A stretch of DNA of 64,000 nt from Bacillus zhangzhouensis (GCF_000715205.1 NZ_JOTP01000012.1:1-64000); one strand, 5' to 3'; numbered from the stretch's first letter, positions 19,018-27,458 are shown. Program-made: numbers and translations. The notes: generated by a model from the letters alone, not told the origin.

Positions 19018-20202
19018 TTATTGTTCATATGTGTGCTCATGCCGTTTCTCGCGATAAAAGGCCTGCGCATCTTTTCCTTTTTGCTTTGCATGTTCTCTTT
19101 TTCGTTCACTGGACGTTCGTTTCTGATCCCTGTCGTTTTTTTTTGCGTGCTTTTCAGCATGACCACGTGATGTGTCGTTCGAATTCTTTTTTTCATTAGG
19201 GTCAGTTGAGTGATTTTTTTTTTGCTCTTTATCGAAAGAGCGATCCTTTTCCTCTTTTATCTGTTTGTTTTTGTTTTCATCATCAGGTTTTGTCTGGTGA
19301 GGCTTTTGAACAGACCCTTGCTCTTCCCTCTCTACTTCCTTCTGCTCTTTATCTTCGCCTTCAGGAGCCTCTTGATCAGGCTGCACGTCTTCGCTATCGT
19401 CTGTCTTTACTTCTTCTTGTTCGTCTTTGCCTGCTTGATCTTCATCATCTTTCTTAGGCTCTTCTTCTTTGACAGCTTCACCCTCTGCTGCATCTTCATC
19501 CTTTTTGATGTCTTCTTGTTCTTTGTCTTGCATTTCTTGATTTCTAATATATGTTCCTGTTGAGATGCCTGCCTTTTGTGCTTTCTCTCTTGTTTCTAGG
19601 TCACCCTCCACAGTTTCTAGCTTGTAATCGCGCTTTTGATATTCACCAGAGATGGTGTTAATTTTGCTTTTTACATTTGTTTTATATGTATGATCCTGCT
19701 TGTTTTCATAAACGGTTGAAATATAAATGCTTTTAGAGTGGTTCACGTATCCCTTTTTATCACAATCGTCTATGATTTCCTGCACCACTTTGGTCATATC
19801 ATTTTTTTCTAAATCTTTCATACTGGCGAGTACTTGTTTCGCATCTTTATTCAGTGGTGTGACACCGATCACTTGATAGTTGTGATCCAGCTTTAGCTCA
19901 AAGCTCGGGTTAATGTCAATCGTCATATACGCATATGCTTTTTGACTTGAGAAAGATGGCATCATAGTGAAAATCACGACAATAATAGCTGCGATTGATA
20001 GAATTCCTGCATTTAACGGACGTAAACGGAGCAGGTCAAAAAAACCGGCTCTTTTTCTTTCGAGACGTGATTCATTCGGAAATGTCACTTCTTGACCGAT
20101 TTCATAGTCTTGCTGTTCGTACTTTGTCCGCAGAAATTGTCCATCAGGGGTCAGCAGCGTGACATATTTTTTGTTTTTCTCTACTATAATGCCTCTTCTC
20201 AT
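19018..20202 (-). CDS. rsgI: Anti-sigma-I factor RsgI
   Basis: 394 residues: RsgI N-terminal anti-sigma domain (about 2-56) that holds SigI, one transmembrane helix (about 64-81), an extracytoplasmic domain with the conserved DINPS (N98-P99, the Asn-Pro bond reported to be self-cleaved in this family), then a long Glu/Lys/Asp/Gln-rich disordered tail from about residue 225. Release of SigI needs stepwise proteolysis. Overlaps sigI by four bases (ATGA). The tail is compositionally biased, so opposite-strand ORFs there are artefacts. Confidence 0.93.
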   Translation of the reverse strand: MRRGIIVEKNKKYVTLLTPDGQFLRTKYEQQDYEIGQEVTFPNESRLERKRAGFFDLLRLRPLNAGILSIAAIIVVIFTMMPSFSSQKAYAYMTIDINPSFELKLDHNYQVIGVTPLNKDAKQVLASMKDLEKNDMTKVVQEIIDDCDKKGYVNHSKSIYISTVYENKQDHTYKTNVKSKINTISGEYQKRDYKLETVEGDLETREKAQKAGISTGTYIRNQEMQDKEQEDIKKDEDAAEGEAVKEEEPKKDDEDQAGKDEQEEVKTDDSEDVQPDQEAPEGEDKEQKEVEREEQGSVQKPHQTKPDDENKNKQIKEEKDRSFDKEQKKNHSTDPNEKKNSNDTSRGHAEKHAKKNDRDQKRTSSERKREHAKQKGKDAQAFYREKRHEHTYEQ

Positions 20203-20954
20203 GAATTAAGCACCCCTTTAAGGTAATCTTTCAAATACACATAATCACCCGTCATAATGATCGCCATCGCAATGATATATTTTCTATTTCTCTCAATCGT
20301 TTTGCGGCTGACTTCCACTAGCTTTTCCAGCTGTTTAACTGGCAATTGTTTTTTCTGAAATAAAATCATTCTTAGCTCATCGTGTTCAACGAGTGTATGG
20401 GCCACTTTAATTGCATTCTGCCTGGCATCTGCATGCTTGGGTGAATGCTCAAGCAACTCTTGAAACGTGAGGCCGTATACTTTTAACCGTTCTTTAAAAT
20501 GTTCAATCTCTTCTCTTCTTTGTTCTTGTTCAATTAAACGCCTATATTCATTTGCAGATAGCTCTGCTTCAATCATACTTTGAGAGTATTCGCCATTCTC
20601 ACTTTCTTGAAGGTCCATTTGAACCGTTGGCGCATTTCTTGCTTCTTTTCGAATATAGTCGATCACTTTTCTTTTAATAATTAATTCCGCAAAAGCAAGG
20701 AGTGAGTTTCCTTTTTCGGCAGAGTATTTTTCTATCGCTTCATTAAAGGCAATTAAGCCGATGCTGAATTCATCATCTTTTTCATCTATATATCGTTTAC
20801 AAACGGATGAAACCGTCTTAGCGACAAATGGTTTGTATTGCTCTATTAATGCATTTTGCAGCTCACTATCACCTTGTTGGATACTGATAGCCGACTGCTC
20901 TAATGTTTGCTTTTTCTTTCCTTTTTTAAACAAAAGGCTAAGCAATGGTTTCAC
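20199..20954 (-). CDS. sigI: Heat-responsive sigma factor SigI
   Basis: Sigma-70-like factor of 251 residues found in Bacilli and Clostridia, used in heat and cell-wall stress. Region 2 is visible in YKPFVAKTVSSVCKRY and FAELIIKRKVIDYIRKEAR; the C-terminal helix-turn-helix in QLEKLVEVSRKTIERNRKYI. I choose GTG at 20954 (VKPLLSLLFKKG) with GGGAG upstream, equal to the B. subtilis length; the ATG at 20978 would add eight unconserved residues. Co-transcribed with rsgI. Confidence 0.94.
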   Translation of the reverse strand: MKPLLSLLFKKGKKKQTLEQSAISIQQGDSELQNALIEQYKPFVAKTVSSVCKRYIDEKDDEFSIGLIAFNEAIEKYSAEKGNSLLAFAELIIKRKVIDYIRKEARNAPTVQMDLQESENGEYSQSMIEAELSANEYRRLIEQEQRREEIEHFKERLKVYGLTFQELLEHSPKHADARQNAIKVAHTLVEHDELRMILFQKKQLPVKQLEKLVEVSRKTIERNRKYIIAMAIIMTGDYVYLKDYLKGVLNS

Positions 20955-21094
20955 CTCAGTTCTCCCTATATTACTCATTTATGATAGCTAATTTATGAGG
21001 GAAGCGCAAAGGAAGAAATGAGGAATTCATTTCCTGTTACTCAATTATGACACGTATTTCATGATCTCCTTTACAACGTTTCGTCTAAAAGCAA

Positions 21095-21122
21095 AGAAAT
21101 AAGGGGGTATCTCCCCCTTTTT
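21095..21122. terminator. Terminator between ykoY and sigI
   Basis: AAGGGGG/CCCCCTT stem with a TATCT loop. The T-run is better on the plus strand, but the only gene reading into it is ykoY on minus. Confidence 0.6.
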
Positions 21123-21169
21123 TGTAATATACGTGTTATGAAAATGAAATGATATTTCTTTCAAAAAAC

Positions 21170-21967
21170 CTACTCTTCTAGGCGCACCTCTTGTTTTTCC
21201 TTGCTTTCTTGTCCGCCCTTTCTTGATGGACTTGATAAAAACCAGCCAAATGCTGCAATCGCGAGAAGCACCGTCCAGAAAATGACTTTCCATAATGTTG
21301 AATGAATGAAATGAGAGGACACGACTCCAATGGCAGGATGTGAAAGTGTATAAAGCGTAAGCTTCACGCCAACCCATCCGACAATGACAAATGCTGCTGT
21401 TTCTAGGCTCGGTCTTGTTTTGAGCAGTTTCACAAAGACAGTTGCTGCAAATCGCATGATGATCAGACCGATGATACCGCCTAAAAGAATCACGATAAAT
21501 TGACCGCCATCAAGTCCACCGATTTGCGGAAGACTTGTTGTTGGAAGTGTCACCGCTAAAGCGACGGCTGCTAAAATAGAGTCTACTGCAAAAGCAATAT
21601 CGGCAAGCTCTACTTTCACGACTGTTGCCCAGAAGCCGCTTTGCTTCAAGTTCGTTTCTGATTCCTTTTTCTTAAATACATGAGATTTCAAAATATGGTG
21701 AATGGAAATATAAAGAAGATAAATTGCGCCAATTGCTTGAACTTGCCACACATCCACTAAAAATGAAATAAGAAATAAAGAACCAAATCGCATGACAAAC
21801 GCACCCGCAAGTCCGTAAAACAATGCCTTTTTTCTTTGCTTTTCAGGAAGGTGTTTGACCATCACGGCCATGACTAGCGCATTATCAGCTGCTAAAATCC
21901 CTTCTAATCCAATCAATACGAGAAGAACCCACCCGTATTCTAAAATAATTGCTGCATCCATCATCAT
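21170..21967 (-). CDS. ykoY: TerC-family Mn2+ exporter YkoY (MeeY)
   Basis: TerC family membrane protein of 265 residues with seven to nine predicted helices and the conserved acidic motifs EGILAADNALVMA and ELADIAFAVDSILA that bind metal in the membrane. In B. subtilis YkoY supplies Mn2+ to secreted enzymes. Directly behind a Mn2+-sensing yybP-ykoY riboswitch, so expressed when Mn2+ is high. Confidence 0.92.
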   Translation of the reverse strand: MMMDAAIILEYGWVLLVLIGLEGILAADNALVMAVMVKHLPEKQRKKALFYGLAGAFVMRFGSLFLISFLVDVWQVQAIGAIYLLYISIHHILKSHVFKKKESETNLKQSGFWATVVKVELADIAFAVDSILAAVALAVTLPTTSLPQIGGLDGGQFIVILLGGIIGLIIMRFAATVFVKLLKTRPSLETAAFVIVGWVGVKLTLYTLSHPAIGVVSSHFIHSTLWKVIFWTVLLAIAAFGWFLSSPSRKGGQESKEKQEVRLEE

Positions 21968-22018
21968 TCCTCCTTGTTTTTATCTATTGTCCCACAACAG
22001 ACAAAGGCTTATGAATGC

Positions 22019-22163
22019 AAAAAAGACCTTTGCCTGTAATGGCAAAGGTCTTGCTAGACATGTGATATGTAGAATCATGCCAACAAAGCCGATGGAACAT
22101 ATGTCCATGTAATGACGACTTTGTTTCCGGTAAAAACCGGACGCTACTCCCCTTTGGTGGGAT
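22019..22163 (-). ncRNA. yybP-ykoY Mn2+ riboswitch and terminator
   Basis: On the minus strand, AAAGGGGAGTAGCG, ACATGGAC, CATCGGCTTTGTTGGC and the AGCAAGACCTTTGCC element mark the class. The terminator GACCTTTGCC/GGCAAAGGTC plus T's is at 22052-22019. Mn2+ binding favours read-through into ykoY. Confidence 0.95.
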
Positions 22164-22185
22164 TAAGAATATTTAGATTACTTAT

Positions 22186-22214
22186 ATCTTAATCAATAGA
22201 TACTGAATTGTCAA
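22186..22214 (-). promoter_or_regulatory. SigA promoter of the ykoY leader
   Basis: TTGACA (22214-22209) and TAAGAT (22191-22186), 17-bp spacer, on the minus strand. Confidence 0.75.
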
Positions 22215-22241
22215 CAGATGACGTTCATCCCAATCCCGTGA

Positions 22242-22856
22242 TTAAGCAGTTGGCGTTTCTGTTTTTCTCTTTCTTCGCTTTAGCCATATGTAAAGAACGA
22301 ACAATAACACAACACCGATCCCAATCGGTAAAAGATATGGCTCTAAAATGGCGCCAACCTCTTTCCAGTTCTCCCCAAGCATAAACCCTAGATACACATA
22401 CACAAACGTAATCGGTGTAATGGCCAAAAACGTATACAAGCAAAATACCCACACATTCATCTTGGCAATACCACATGGAATGGAAATAAGGGTTCTCACT
22501 CCTGGAATAAACCGGCCGCTAAACGCGACAAAACCGCCATGCTTTTCAAAGAAAGCATCCGATTTATCAAGCGACTCAGGTTTTACAAAAAAGTACTTCC
22601 CATATTTATTTAAAAAGGGTCTGCCGCCGTAACGTCCTAACCAGTACAAGGTCAAAGGACCAGCCACGCCGCCAAACGACCCTGCAGCCACGACACCGAT
22701 GAAAGCCATGTCCCCTTCTGAGACCCAGTAACCCGCGAGAGGCAAAACCACTTCAGCAGGAACAAATTCAATGCATAATGCAAGGAAGATGCCAAAATAC
22801 GACAAATTCTTAAAGGCATCAGCTAAAGAAATAATAAAATCTTCGATGTTTATCAA
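22242..22856 (-). CDS. ykoX: DedA-family membrane protein YkoX
   Basis: 204-residue DedA/VTT-domain protein. Motifs: FVPAEVVLPLAG (the family's acidic site), GSFGGVAGPLTLYWLGRYGG and GRFIPGVRTLISIPCG with the conserved Arg. Recent work assigns lipid scramblase/flippase roles to DedA proteins; the substrate here is not shown. The start is uncertain: the TTG at 22856 follows an in-frame stop and its AAAGGGA is too close for a typical ribosome-binding site. No alternative ATG exists near the N terminus. Confidence 0.8.
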   Translation of the reverse strand: MINIEDFIISLADAFKNLSYFGIFLALCIEFVPAEVVLPLAGYWVSEGDMAFIGVVAAGSFGGVAGPLTLYWLGRYGGRPFLNKYGKYFFVKPESLDKSDAFFEKHGGFVAFSGRFIPGVRTLISIPCGIAKMNVWVFCLYTFLAITPITFVYVYLGFMLGENWKEVGAILEPYLLPIGIGVVLLFVLYIWLKRRKRKTETPTA

Positions 22857-23103
22857 TCCCTTTCACACATAATCAGTTTGACAGGCCATATCGCTTTTAA
22901 AGCCGTGCCACTTATTAAACGAATAAAACCGAAGAAACGATTCACTTTTCATCGTTTTTTCATTAAAAGTTGATTTTACTATAAAAAATGAACAAAAAAA
23001 ATCCTGATTGTCCTTTTTAAGTGAAGGAAAAGTGAACACAGAAGCCAATCGATCCGATATATTAAGTATATGTCTGTTTTTAGGATACAGGAGGTTTTCT
23101 CAC

Positions 23104-25527
23104 ATGACACATTTAACAGGAAGCTACAACGGATGGCTTGTCTTTCTGTCAGTCGCTGTCGCCGTTGTCGCCTCCTACTCAGCTCTTCATTTAGCCAGCC
23201 GAGTGATACAGTCAAGCGGCGCAAAGAAAAAGGTATGGCTGATCATTGGTGCAATGATCATGGGAATGGGGATATGGTCGTTGCACTTTATCGGTATGAT
23301 GGCATTTCACATGCGTGTAGGCATCACATACGAAACTCCCTTACTGATTTTATCGATTTTAGCATCTTTTATCGGTTCTTTGATCGCTTTTTCGATATGC
23401 ATTCAGCAGCAGCTCTCCACAAGGCGACTGCTGATTAGTTCAATCACTATGGGGTCAGCTATGTGCAGCATGCATTATCTCGGAATGGAATCAATGGCCA
23501 ATGTCTCAATTAGCTATGATCCAGTCCTCTTTTTTCTTTCGTTTTTCATTGCTGCGCTCGCTTCTTTCTTTTCGTTAAATCTCTTTTTTCGGCTCCATCG
23601 ATCTGAGAAAAGACAGGCGGATCATCTATTAAAAATAGCTGGCGCACTCATGATGGGTGTTGCTATTGCTGGTATGCATTATACCGGTATGGCTGCTTCT
23701 ACCATGTTTCTCCATTCAGATGGGCGGGTCGCTGCGGGTGGTTCTCTTGAAATGTCGCCATTCAGTCTATCTATTTTCATTGGTTTAATGACTCTTATTG
23801 TCCAAACGCTGATGATTTTTGGCGCCTATATTGATCACCGAATCATGAAGCAGTCAGATAAGCTAAAGGAAAATGAACAGCGGTTCCAATCACTCATCAA
23901 ACATAATATCGATGGCATTATCGTGTTATCAGTCGATCGAAAGGTGCTTTCTGCCAATGACTCAGGTAAGCACATTTTAAAAATGTGCAATTTCTGGATC
24001 GGTGATGATGTCAGCCAATACGTGATGCCAAATGAGATGTGGGAAGAATTTATTTACCAATCTAAGAAGGCCATCACACGTGAAGCAGAATTAAAAACAG
24101 CAGATCGCTTTTATTATTACCATGTTACTTACATACCTGTTCACGTCAACAATACACTTGACAGCATTTATCTTGTGTTAAAGGATTTAACGCAGCAGCG
24201 GATTGCAGAAAAAGAAATTCATGTGATGGCACATTATGATGCATTAACTGAGCTTCCAAATCGGCGTCACGGCATCAATCATTTAAATGATGTTCTATCC
24301 GCTCAAGGAGAGACAAGGACATCAACCGCTGTTCTTTTTCTTGACCTGAATCGGTTTAAAATTATTAATGATGCACTTGGTCATAACATAGGGGACTTAT
24401 TGCTCAAAGGCGCTGCAAACAGACTGACGCAATGTTTACCGGATAATGGCTTTATTGCTAGAATTGGCGGAGATGAATTTTTAATGATTTTCCCTCACAT
24501 GGAGCATGATACATATAAAATTGAACAGCTTTCTAAAAATATCATCCGGCAATTTGAACGCCCTTTTTTCATCCAGAATCATCAGCTCATTACATCTATC
24601 AGTATTGGAATCGCGATCTCTCCGCAAAATGGAAAAGACGGGATGGAACTGATGAGAAAAGCAGATATGGCGATGTATTTATCCAAAAAACAAAAGCAAA
24701 GCCGTTATGAGTTCTTCACCGAATCAATGGAAAGATCGAGTGAAGACAGGTTAAATCGAGAGCTGGAGTTAAGAGATGCCATTCAAAGAGAGCAGTTTGT
24801 GCTTCACTATCAGCCTCAAATCAGTGCCAAAACAAGAAAGATGACAGGGGTTGAAGCCCTTTTAAGAATGAGAGCGCCAGACGGTACCTTAAAGTCACCT
24901 GAAGCATTTATTGAACTAGCCGAGGAATCAGGCCTTATCATTGATATTGGCAGATGGGTCATTGATACCGCGTGTAAGCAGGCAAAAATTTGGTATGACA
25001 CTGGTTTAAAGATTCCTGTGGCCGTCAATTTATCTGCTAAACAATTCAATTCTGAAGACTTAATCGATTTGATCAAGCTGACACTGAAAAAATACGACCT
25101 TAAGCCGTCACTGCTGGAACTTGAAGTCACAGAAAGTATGACAATGGACAACATCAAGCAATCAAAACAGGTGCTTACGTCGCTGAAGCAGCTTGGCGTT
25201 CGCATTAGCATTGATGATTTCGGTACAGGTCACAGCTCCTTAAGCTATTTAAAGGATTTACCAATTCATCGACTGAAAATCGACAAATCCTTCATTGAGG
25301 ATATTCTAAGTGATTCAAAGTCTGAACAGATCACAGGTGCCATTATTGCGATGGGGCATCAATTATCTCTCGAAGTCATTGCAGAAGGCGTTGAAACCTT
25401 CGCACAAGCACAGCTGTTATCTGCGCAGGGCTGTGACGATTTGCAAGGCTTTTATTATGCAAAGCCCCTTCCAGCAAGCGATATTGAGAAATTCATCGCC
25501 TATCCTGCATATGAGCTGGACACATAA
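23104..25527 (+). CDS. ykoW: c-di-GMP protein YkoW (MHYT-PAS-GGDEF-EAL)
   Basis: 807 residues. N-terminal seven-helix MHYT sensor with three repeats (LHFIGMMAF, MHYLGMES, MHYTGMAA), then PAS (about 255-370), GGDEF (intact RIGGDEF near residue 455) and EAL (intact EALLRM near 584, with VNLSAKQ, ELEVTES, IDDFGTG, KIDKSF and EGVET). All motifs needed for diguanylate cyclase and phosphodiesterase activity are present, so either activity is possible. ATG 23104 is chosen for its AGGAGG site; an extension to 23008 lacks one. Repeat copy B follows the gene. Confidence 0.92.
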   Translation: MTHLTGSYNGWLVFLSVAVAVVASYSALHLASRVIQSSGAKKKVWLIIGAMIMGMGIWSLHFIGMMAFHMRVGITYETPLLILSILASFIGSLIAFSICIQQQLSTRRLLISSITMGSAMCSMHYLGMESMANVSISYDPVLFFLSFFIAALASFFSLNLFFRLHRSEKRQADHLLKIAGALMMGVAIAGMHYTGMAASTMFLHSDGRVAAGGSLEMSPFSLSIFIGLMTLIVQTLMIFGAYIDHRIMKQSDKLKENEQRFQSLIKHNIDGIIVLSVDRKVLSANDSGKHILKMCNFWIGDDVSQYVMPNEMWEEFIYQSKKAITREAELKTADRFYYYHVTYIPVHVNNTLDSIYLVLKDLTQQRIAEKEIHVMAHYDALTELPNRRHGINHLNDVLSAQGETRTSTAVLFLDLNRFKIINDALGHNIGDLLLKGAANRLTQCLPDNGFIARIGGDEFLMIFPHMEHDTYKIEQLSKNIIRQFERPFFIQNHQLITSISIGIAISPQNGKDGMELMRKADMAMYLSKKQKQSRYEFFTESMERSSEDRLNRELELRDAIQREQFVLHYQPQISAKTRKMTGVEALLRMRAPDGTLKSPEAFIELAEESGLIIDIGRWVIDTACKQAKIWYDTGLKIPVAVNLSAKQFNSEDLIDLIKLTLKKYDLKPSLLELEVTESMTMDNIKQSKQVLTSLKQLGVRISIDDFGTGHSSLSYLKDLPIHRLKIDKSFIEDILSDSKSEQITGAIIAMGHQLSLEVIAEGVETFAQAQLLSAQGCDDLQGFYYAKPLPASDIEKFIAYPAYELDT

Positions 25528-25551
25528 AAAAGGTGCCAATCCTGGCACCTT
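25527..25551. terminator. Hairpin bounding repeat copy B, ykoW side
   Basis: AAAGGTGCCA/TGGCACCTTT with an ATCC loop, directly after ykoW. Nearly the same hairpin recurs at 25725-25750, on the other side of the repeat. Confidence 0.75.
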
Positions 25552-25724
25552 TCAGCGTATAGACAAACCCTCGCATTCTTTGTCAGGTCTGCGCTCCGGT
25601 CCTCACGAATGTCAAATTCGCTCCGGTGCTCGCCCTTCCTAGACTTCAAAGGTTTTCGATCACGATAAGTTAAAAAAGACAAAGGGCTAAATTCAACATC
25701 ATTTTAGCCCTTTGTCAACAATCT
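25552..25724 (-). repeat. Dispersed structured repeat, copy B (full, inverted)
   Basis: Minus-strand reading: AGATTGTTGACAAAGGGC, a 15-16-bp hairpin (25716-25678), then a ~125-bp body with AACCTTTGAAGTCTAGGAAG, GAGCACCGGAGCG and a duplicated GACATTCGTGAG block, ending GGGTTTGTCTATACGCTGA. Sits between convergent ykoW and ykoM, bracketed by two similar hairpins. Confidence 0.9.
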
Positions 25725-25750
25725 AAAAGGCGCCAACCATGGCACCTTTT
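25725..25750. terminator. Hairpin bounding repeat copy B, ykoM side
   Basis: AAAAGGCGCCA/TGGCACCTTTT hairpin just after the ykoM stop. It is a close copy of 25527-25551 with changes in loop and one stem base. Confidence 0.75.
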
Positions 25751-25754
25751 CGTT

Positions 25755-26216
25755 TTATCTAAATAATAAATGCTGACTGTGAATGCCTGCTTTTTTCAGA
25801 AGACTAATCAATTGCTCCTGTTCTTCACGCGTCAGACCAGAAAACGCCCGCGCAATACGAAGAGAATGGATCGGGTAAATCTTATCAAGATAATTGCGCC
25901 CTTTATCTGTTAAATGGGCATAAACCGACCGTTTATCCTTAGGGTCCTGTTCTCTTTCAATGAAACCATTTCGTTCTAATTTGTCAATTACGTACGTAAC
26001 ATTCCCGCTGACAAGCAGGAGTCTTGAACCGATTTGCTGAAGCTTTTGAGCACCTCTTGTGTACAGCAATTCAAGAACGGCAAATTCAGTTGGATTAAAC
26101 CCATGCTCTTTGCTGTCTCTAATACTGTGTTCTGAAACGCTTTTAAATGCTCTTGCAAAAACCTTGTAAAGCGTCATTGAACGTTCTACTTCTTCTTCAT
26201 TAAACGATAGTCTCAT
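25755..26216 (-). CDS. ykoM: MarR-family regulator YkoM
   Basis: 153-residue winged-helix protein, a paralogue of MhqR at the left edge (shared NPTEFAVLELLY and VDKLE/IDKLE elements). Ligand and targets are not known to me. ATG 26216 follows AGAGGTAGATATGTG. The ~360 bp upstream hold a 25-bp palindrome at 26505 but no other gene. Confidence 0.82.
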   Translation of the reverse strand: MRLSFNEEEVERSMTLYKVFARAFKSVSEHSIRDSKEHGFNPTEFAVLELLYTRGAQKLQQIGSRLLLVSGNVTYVIDKLERNGFIEREQDPKDKRSVYAHLTDKGRNYLDKIYPIHSLRIARAFSGLTREEQEQLISLLKKAGIHSQHLLFR

Positions 26217-26534
26217 CACATATCTACCTCTTATAATATTTTTTTAACTTCAAGGCTTTCTTGCGGTGCAGTTGGAGCCTTTCGTAAAAAATAGAAGTAC
26301 GTTTTTGAAAACCCTTTCAACCACATAAGTGACTCCATTCGTGTTATGTATAAGATTTCGATATAAACTTTTAAAATCCTTCTTATTTTTCACAATCATC
26401 TTGAAAAAAAGCTTTTTTAGCAAACCATCAAGTTACGACACGTTTTAACATAATCTGTAAAGACTCTATGTTTTCTTGCAGTTAATTCGTCAAATTTCTA
26501 CAAAATTCAATATTGCTATAATATTGAATACGCA
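26217..26534. other. Long ykoM upstream region
   Basis: About 318 bp without a coding region, AT-rich, between ykoM and the ykoL terminator. The only strong signal is the palindrome at 26505-26529. Confidence 0.6.
26505..26529. promoter_or_regulatory. Perfect 10-bp-arm palindrome upstream of ykoM
   Basis: ATTCAATATT-GCTAT-AATATTGAAT, with TGCTATAAT (an extended -10 on plus) at its centre. Not followed by a T-run, so unlike a terminator; a regulator site is plausible. Confidence 0.5.
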
Positions 26535-26577
26535 AAAAAAGAACCCTCTATGTGACGCGTGCACATTTCAAGGGATT
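26535..26577 (-). terminator. ykzB-ykoL terminator
   Basis: CCCT...AATGTG/CACAT...AGGG imperfect stem just past ykoL, followed by T's on the minus strand. Confidence 0.7.
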
Positions 26578-26578
26578 T

Positions 26579-26743
26579 TTACAGATAGCGCTCTGTTTTG
26601 TTGAAAAAGAAATGATACTCTTTTTTTAAGTCACTAATTGTCATGTTTTTGGTCATATCAGGGCTGTAAACCCCTAACGAACACAGCTGCTTCGTATAAT
26701 AACGTCTTTCTTTCGCTAAAGCTTCTTTTAATATACGTCGCAC
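26579..26743 (-). CDS. ykoL: Small basic protein YkoL (Fbp-like)
   Basis: 54 residues from GTG 26743, chosen for the GGGAGGGG site seven bases ahead. RRYYTKQLCSLGVY...TISDLKKEY resembles the Fur-regulated basic protein (Fbp) domain. By position divergent from tnrA behind ykzB it matches B. subtilis ykoL, a member of the TnrA-controlled ykzB-ykoL operon. Role unknown. Confidence 0.7.
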   Translation of the reverse strand: MRRILKEALAKERRYYTKQLCSLGVYSPDMTKNMTISDLKKEYHFFFNKTERYL

Positions 26744-26785
26744 CGAATATCCCCTCCCTCCTATCAATTGATGTGGATCGGGTGC

Positions 26786-26944
26786 TTATGAAGACCTTTT
26801 ATACAAATCATTTTGTACGGCTCTTAGAAGAGCATGTGCGTTCTGACCTGCAGCCTGCATGAATTGCTCAAGCAATTCATCCCTCTTCATATCTAACGCG
26901 ATGATTTCTTTTGCCATACGGATGATCTGTGTTTGCTCCATCAT
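26786..26944 (-). CDS. ykzB: Small protein YkzB
   Basis: 52 residues (MMEQTQIIRMAKEIIALDMK...), strongly helical, with GGAGGAGGAG ahead of tandem ATGs at 26944/26941. Too short for common ORF cutoffs. It is the first gene after the TnrA box on the minus strand and is followed by ykoL, the arrangement of the B. subtilis ykzB-ykoL operon, which TnrA activates under nitrogen limitation. Molecular role unknown. Confidence 0.75.
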   Translation of the reverse strand: MMEQTQIIRMAKEIIALDMKRDELLEQFMQAAGQNAHALLRAVQNDLYKRSS

Positions 26945-27047
26945 ATGCTCCTCCTCCTTTTTCAATTCAATTATATGTGCTCATGAGATGGTTTGCACAT
27001 ATAATGTTAAGTTTCCTCCCATTGTTTTTTCGTTTTTTTCATTTTTG

Positions 27048-27064
27048 TGTTATATTTTCTAACA
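27048..27064. promoter_or_regulatory. TnrA box between ykzB and tnrA
   Basis: TGTTATATTTTCTAACA matches the 17-bp TnrA/GlnR consensus TGTnAnATTTTnTnACA at every fixed position. It is centred about 50 bp before the inferred tnrA transcription start, the usual activation distance. Confidence 0.95.
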
Positions 27065-27093
27065 AACGTTAGGTTTTTTTACTTGTCGTTCTA

Positions 27094-27099
27094 TATAAT
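27094..27099 (+). promoter_or_regulatory. tnrA -10 element
   Basis: TATAAT 30 bp before the tnrA ATG, with a poor -35, as is typical of TnrA-activated promoters. Confidence 0.7.
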
Positions 27100-27128
27100 A
27101 TGAAGAAAAGACTTGCAGGGGTGAGTAT

Positions 27129-27458
27129 ATGACGCAGGAAGATGTATCTTATAAAGATAAAAAAGTCATTTCAATCGGGATTGTCAGTGAATTAACAGGA
27201 CTTTCTGTCAGGCAAATCCGATATTATGAGGAACGTAAACTCATCTACCCCCAGCGCTCAACAAGAGGCACACGGAAATATTCATTTGCAGATGTTGAAC
27301 GTTTAATGGACATCGCCAATAAAAGGGAAGACGGAGTGCAGACAGCTGAAATTTTAAAAGACATGAAGAAAAAAGAACAAGCATTAAAAAGCGGACAATA
27401 TAAGAAAAAAATGCTGGAAGGCCAGATTAACGCACACTTCCGATACAAGAATCGATAA
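27129..27458 (+). CDS. tnrA: Global nitrogen regulator TnrA
   Basis: MerR-family regulator of 109 residues active in nitrogen limitation. N-terminal winged helix with [19 protein letters not shown]; the C-terminal tail ([18 protein letters not shown]) is the region bound by feedback-inhibited glutamine synthetase, which blocks DNA binding. Almost the same as B. subtilis TnrA. A perfect TnrA site in its promoter indicates autoregulation. AGGGGTGAG precedes the ATG. Confidence 0.97.
   Translation: MTQEDVSYKDKKVISIGIVSELTGLSVRQIRYYEERKLIYPQRSTRGTRKYSFADVERLMDIANKREDGVQTAEILKDMKKKEQALKSGQYKKKMLEGQINAHFRYKNR

Noticed and set aside
19206-19563. Plus-strand ORFs rich in Phe/Leu opposite rsgI
   Set aside because: Mirror of the Glu/Lys-rich RsgI tail; no ribosome-binding site, low complexity.
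21045-21377. 110-codon minus ORF overlapping ykoY
   Set aside because: Different frame of the ykoY 3' end, running through the terminator; no domain.
25310-25682. ORFs running through repeat copy B
   Set aside because: They are not conserved in the other copies, which have different frames, so the repeat is non-coding.
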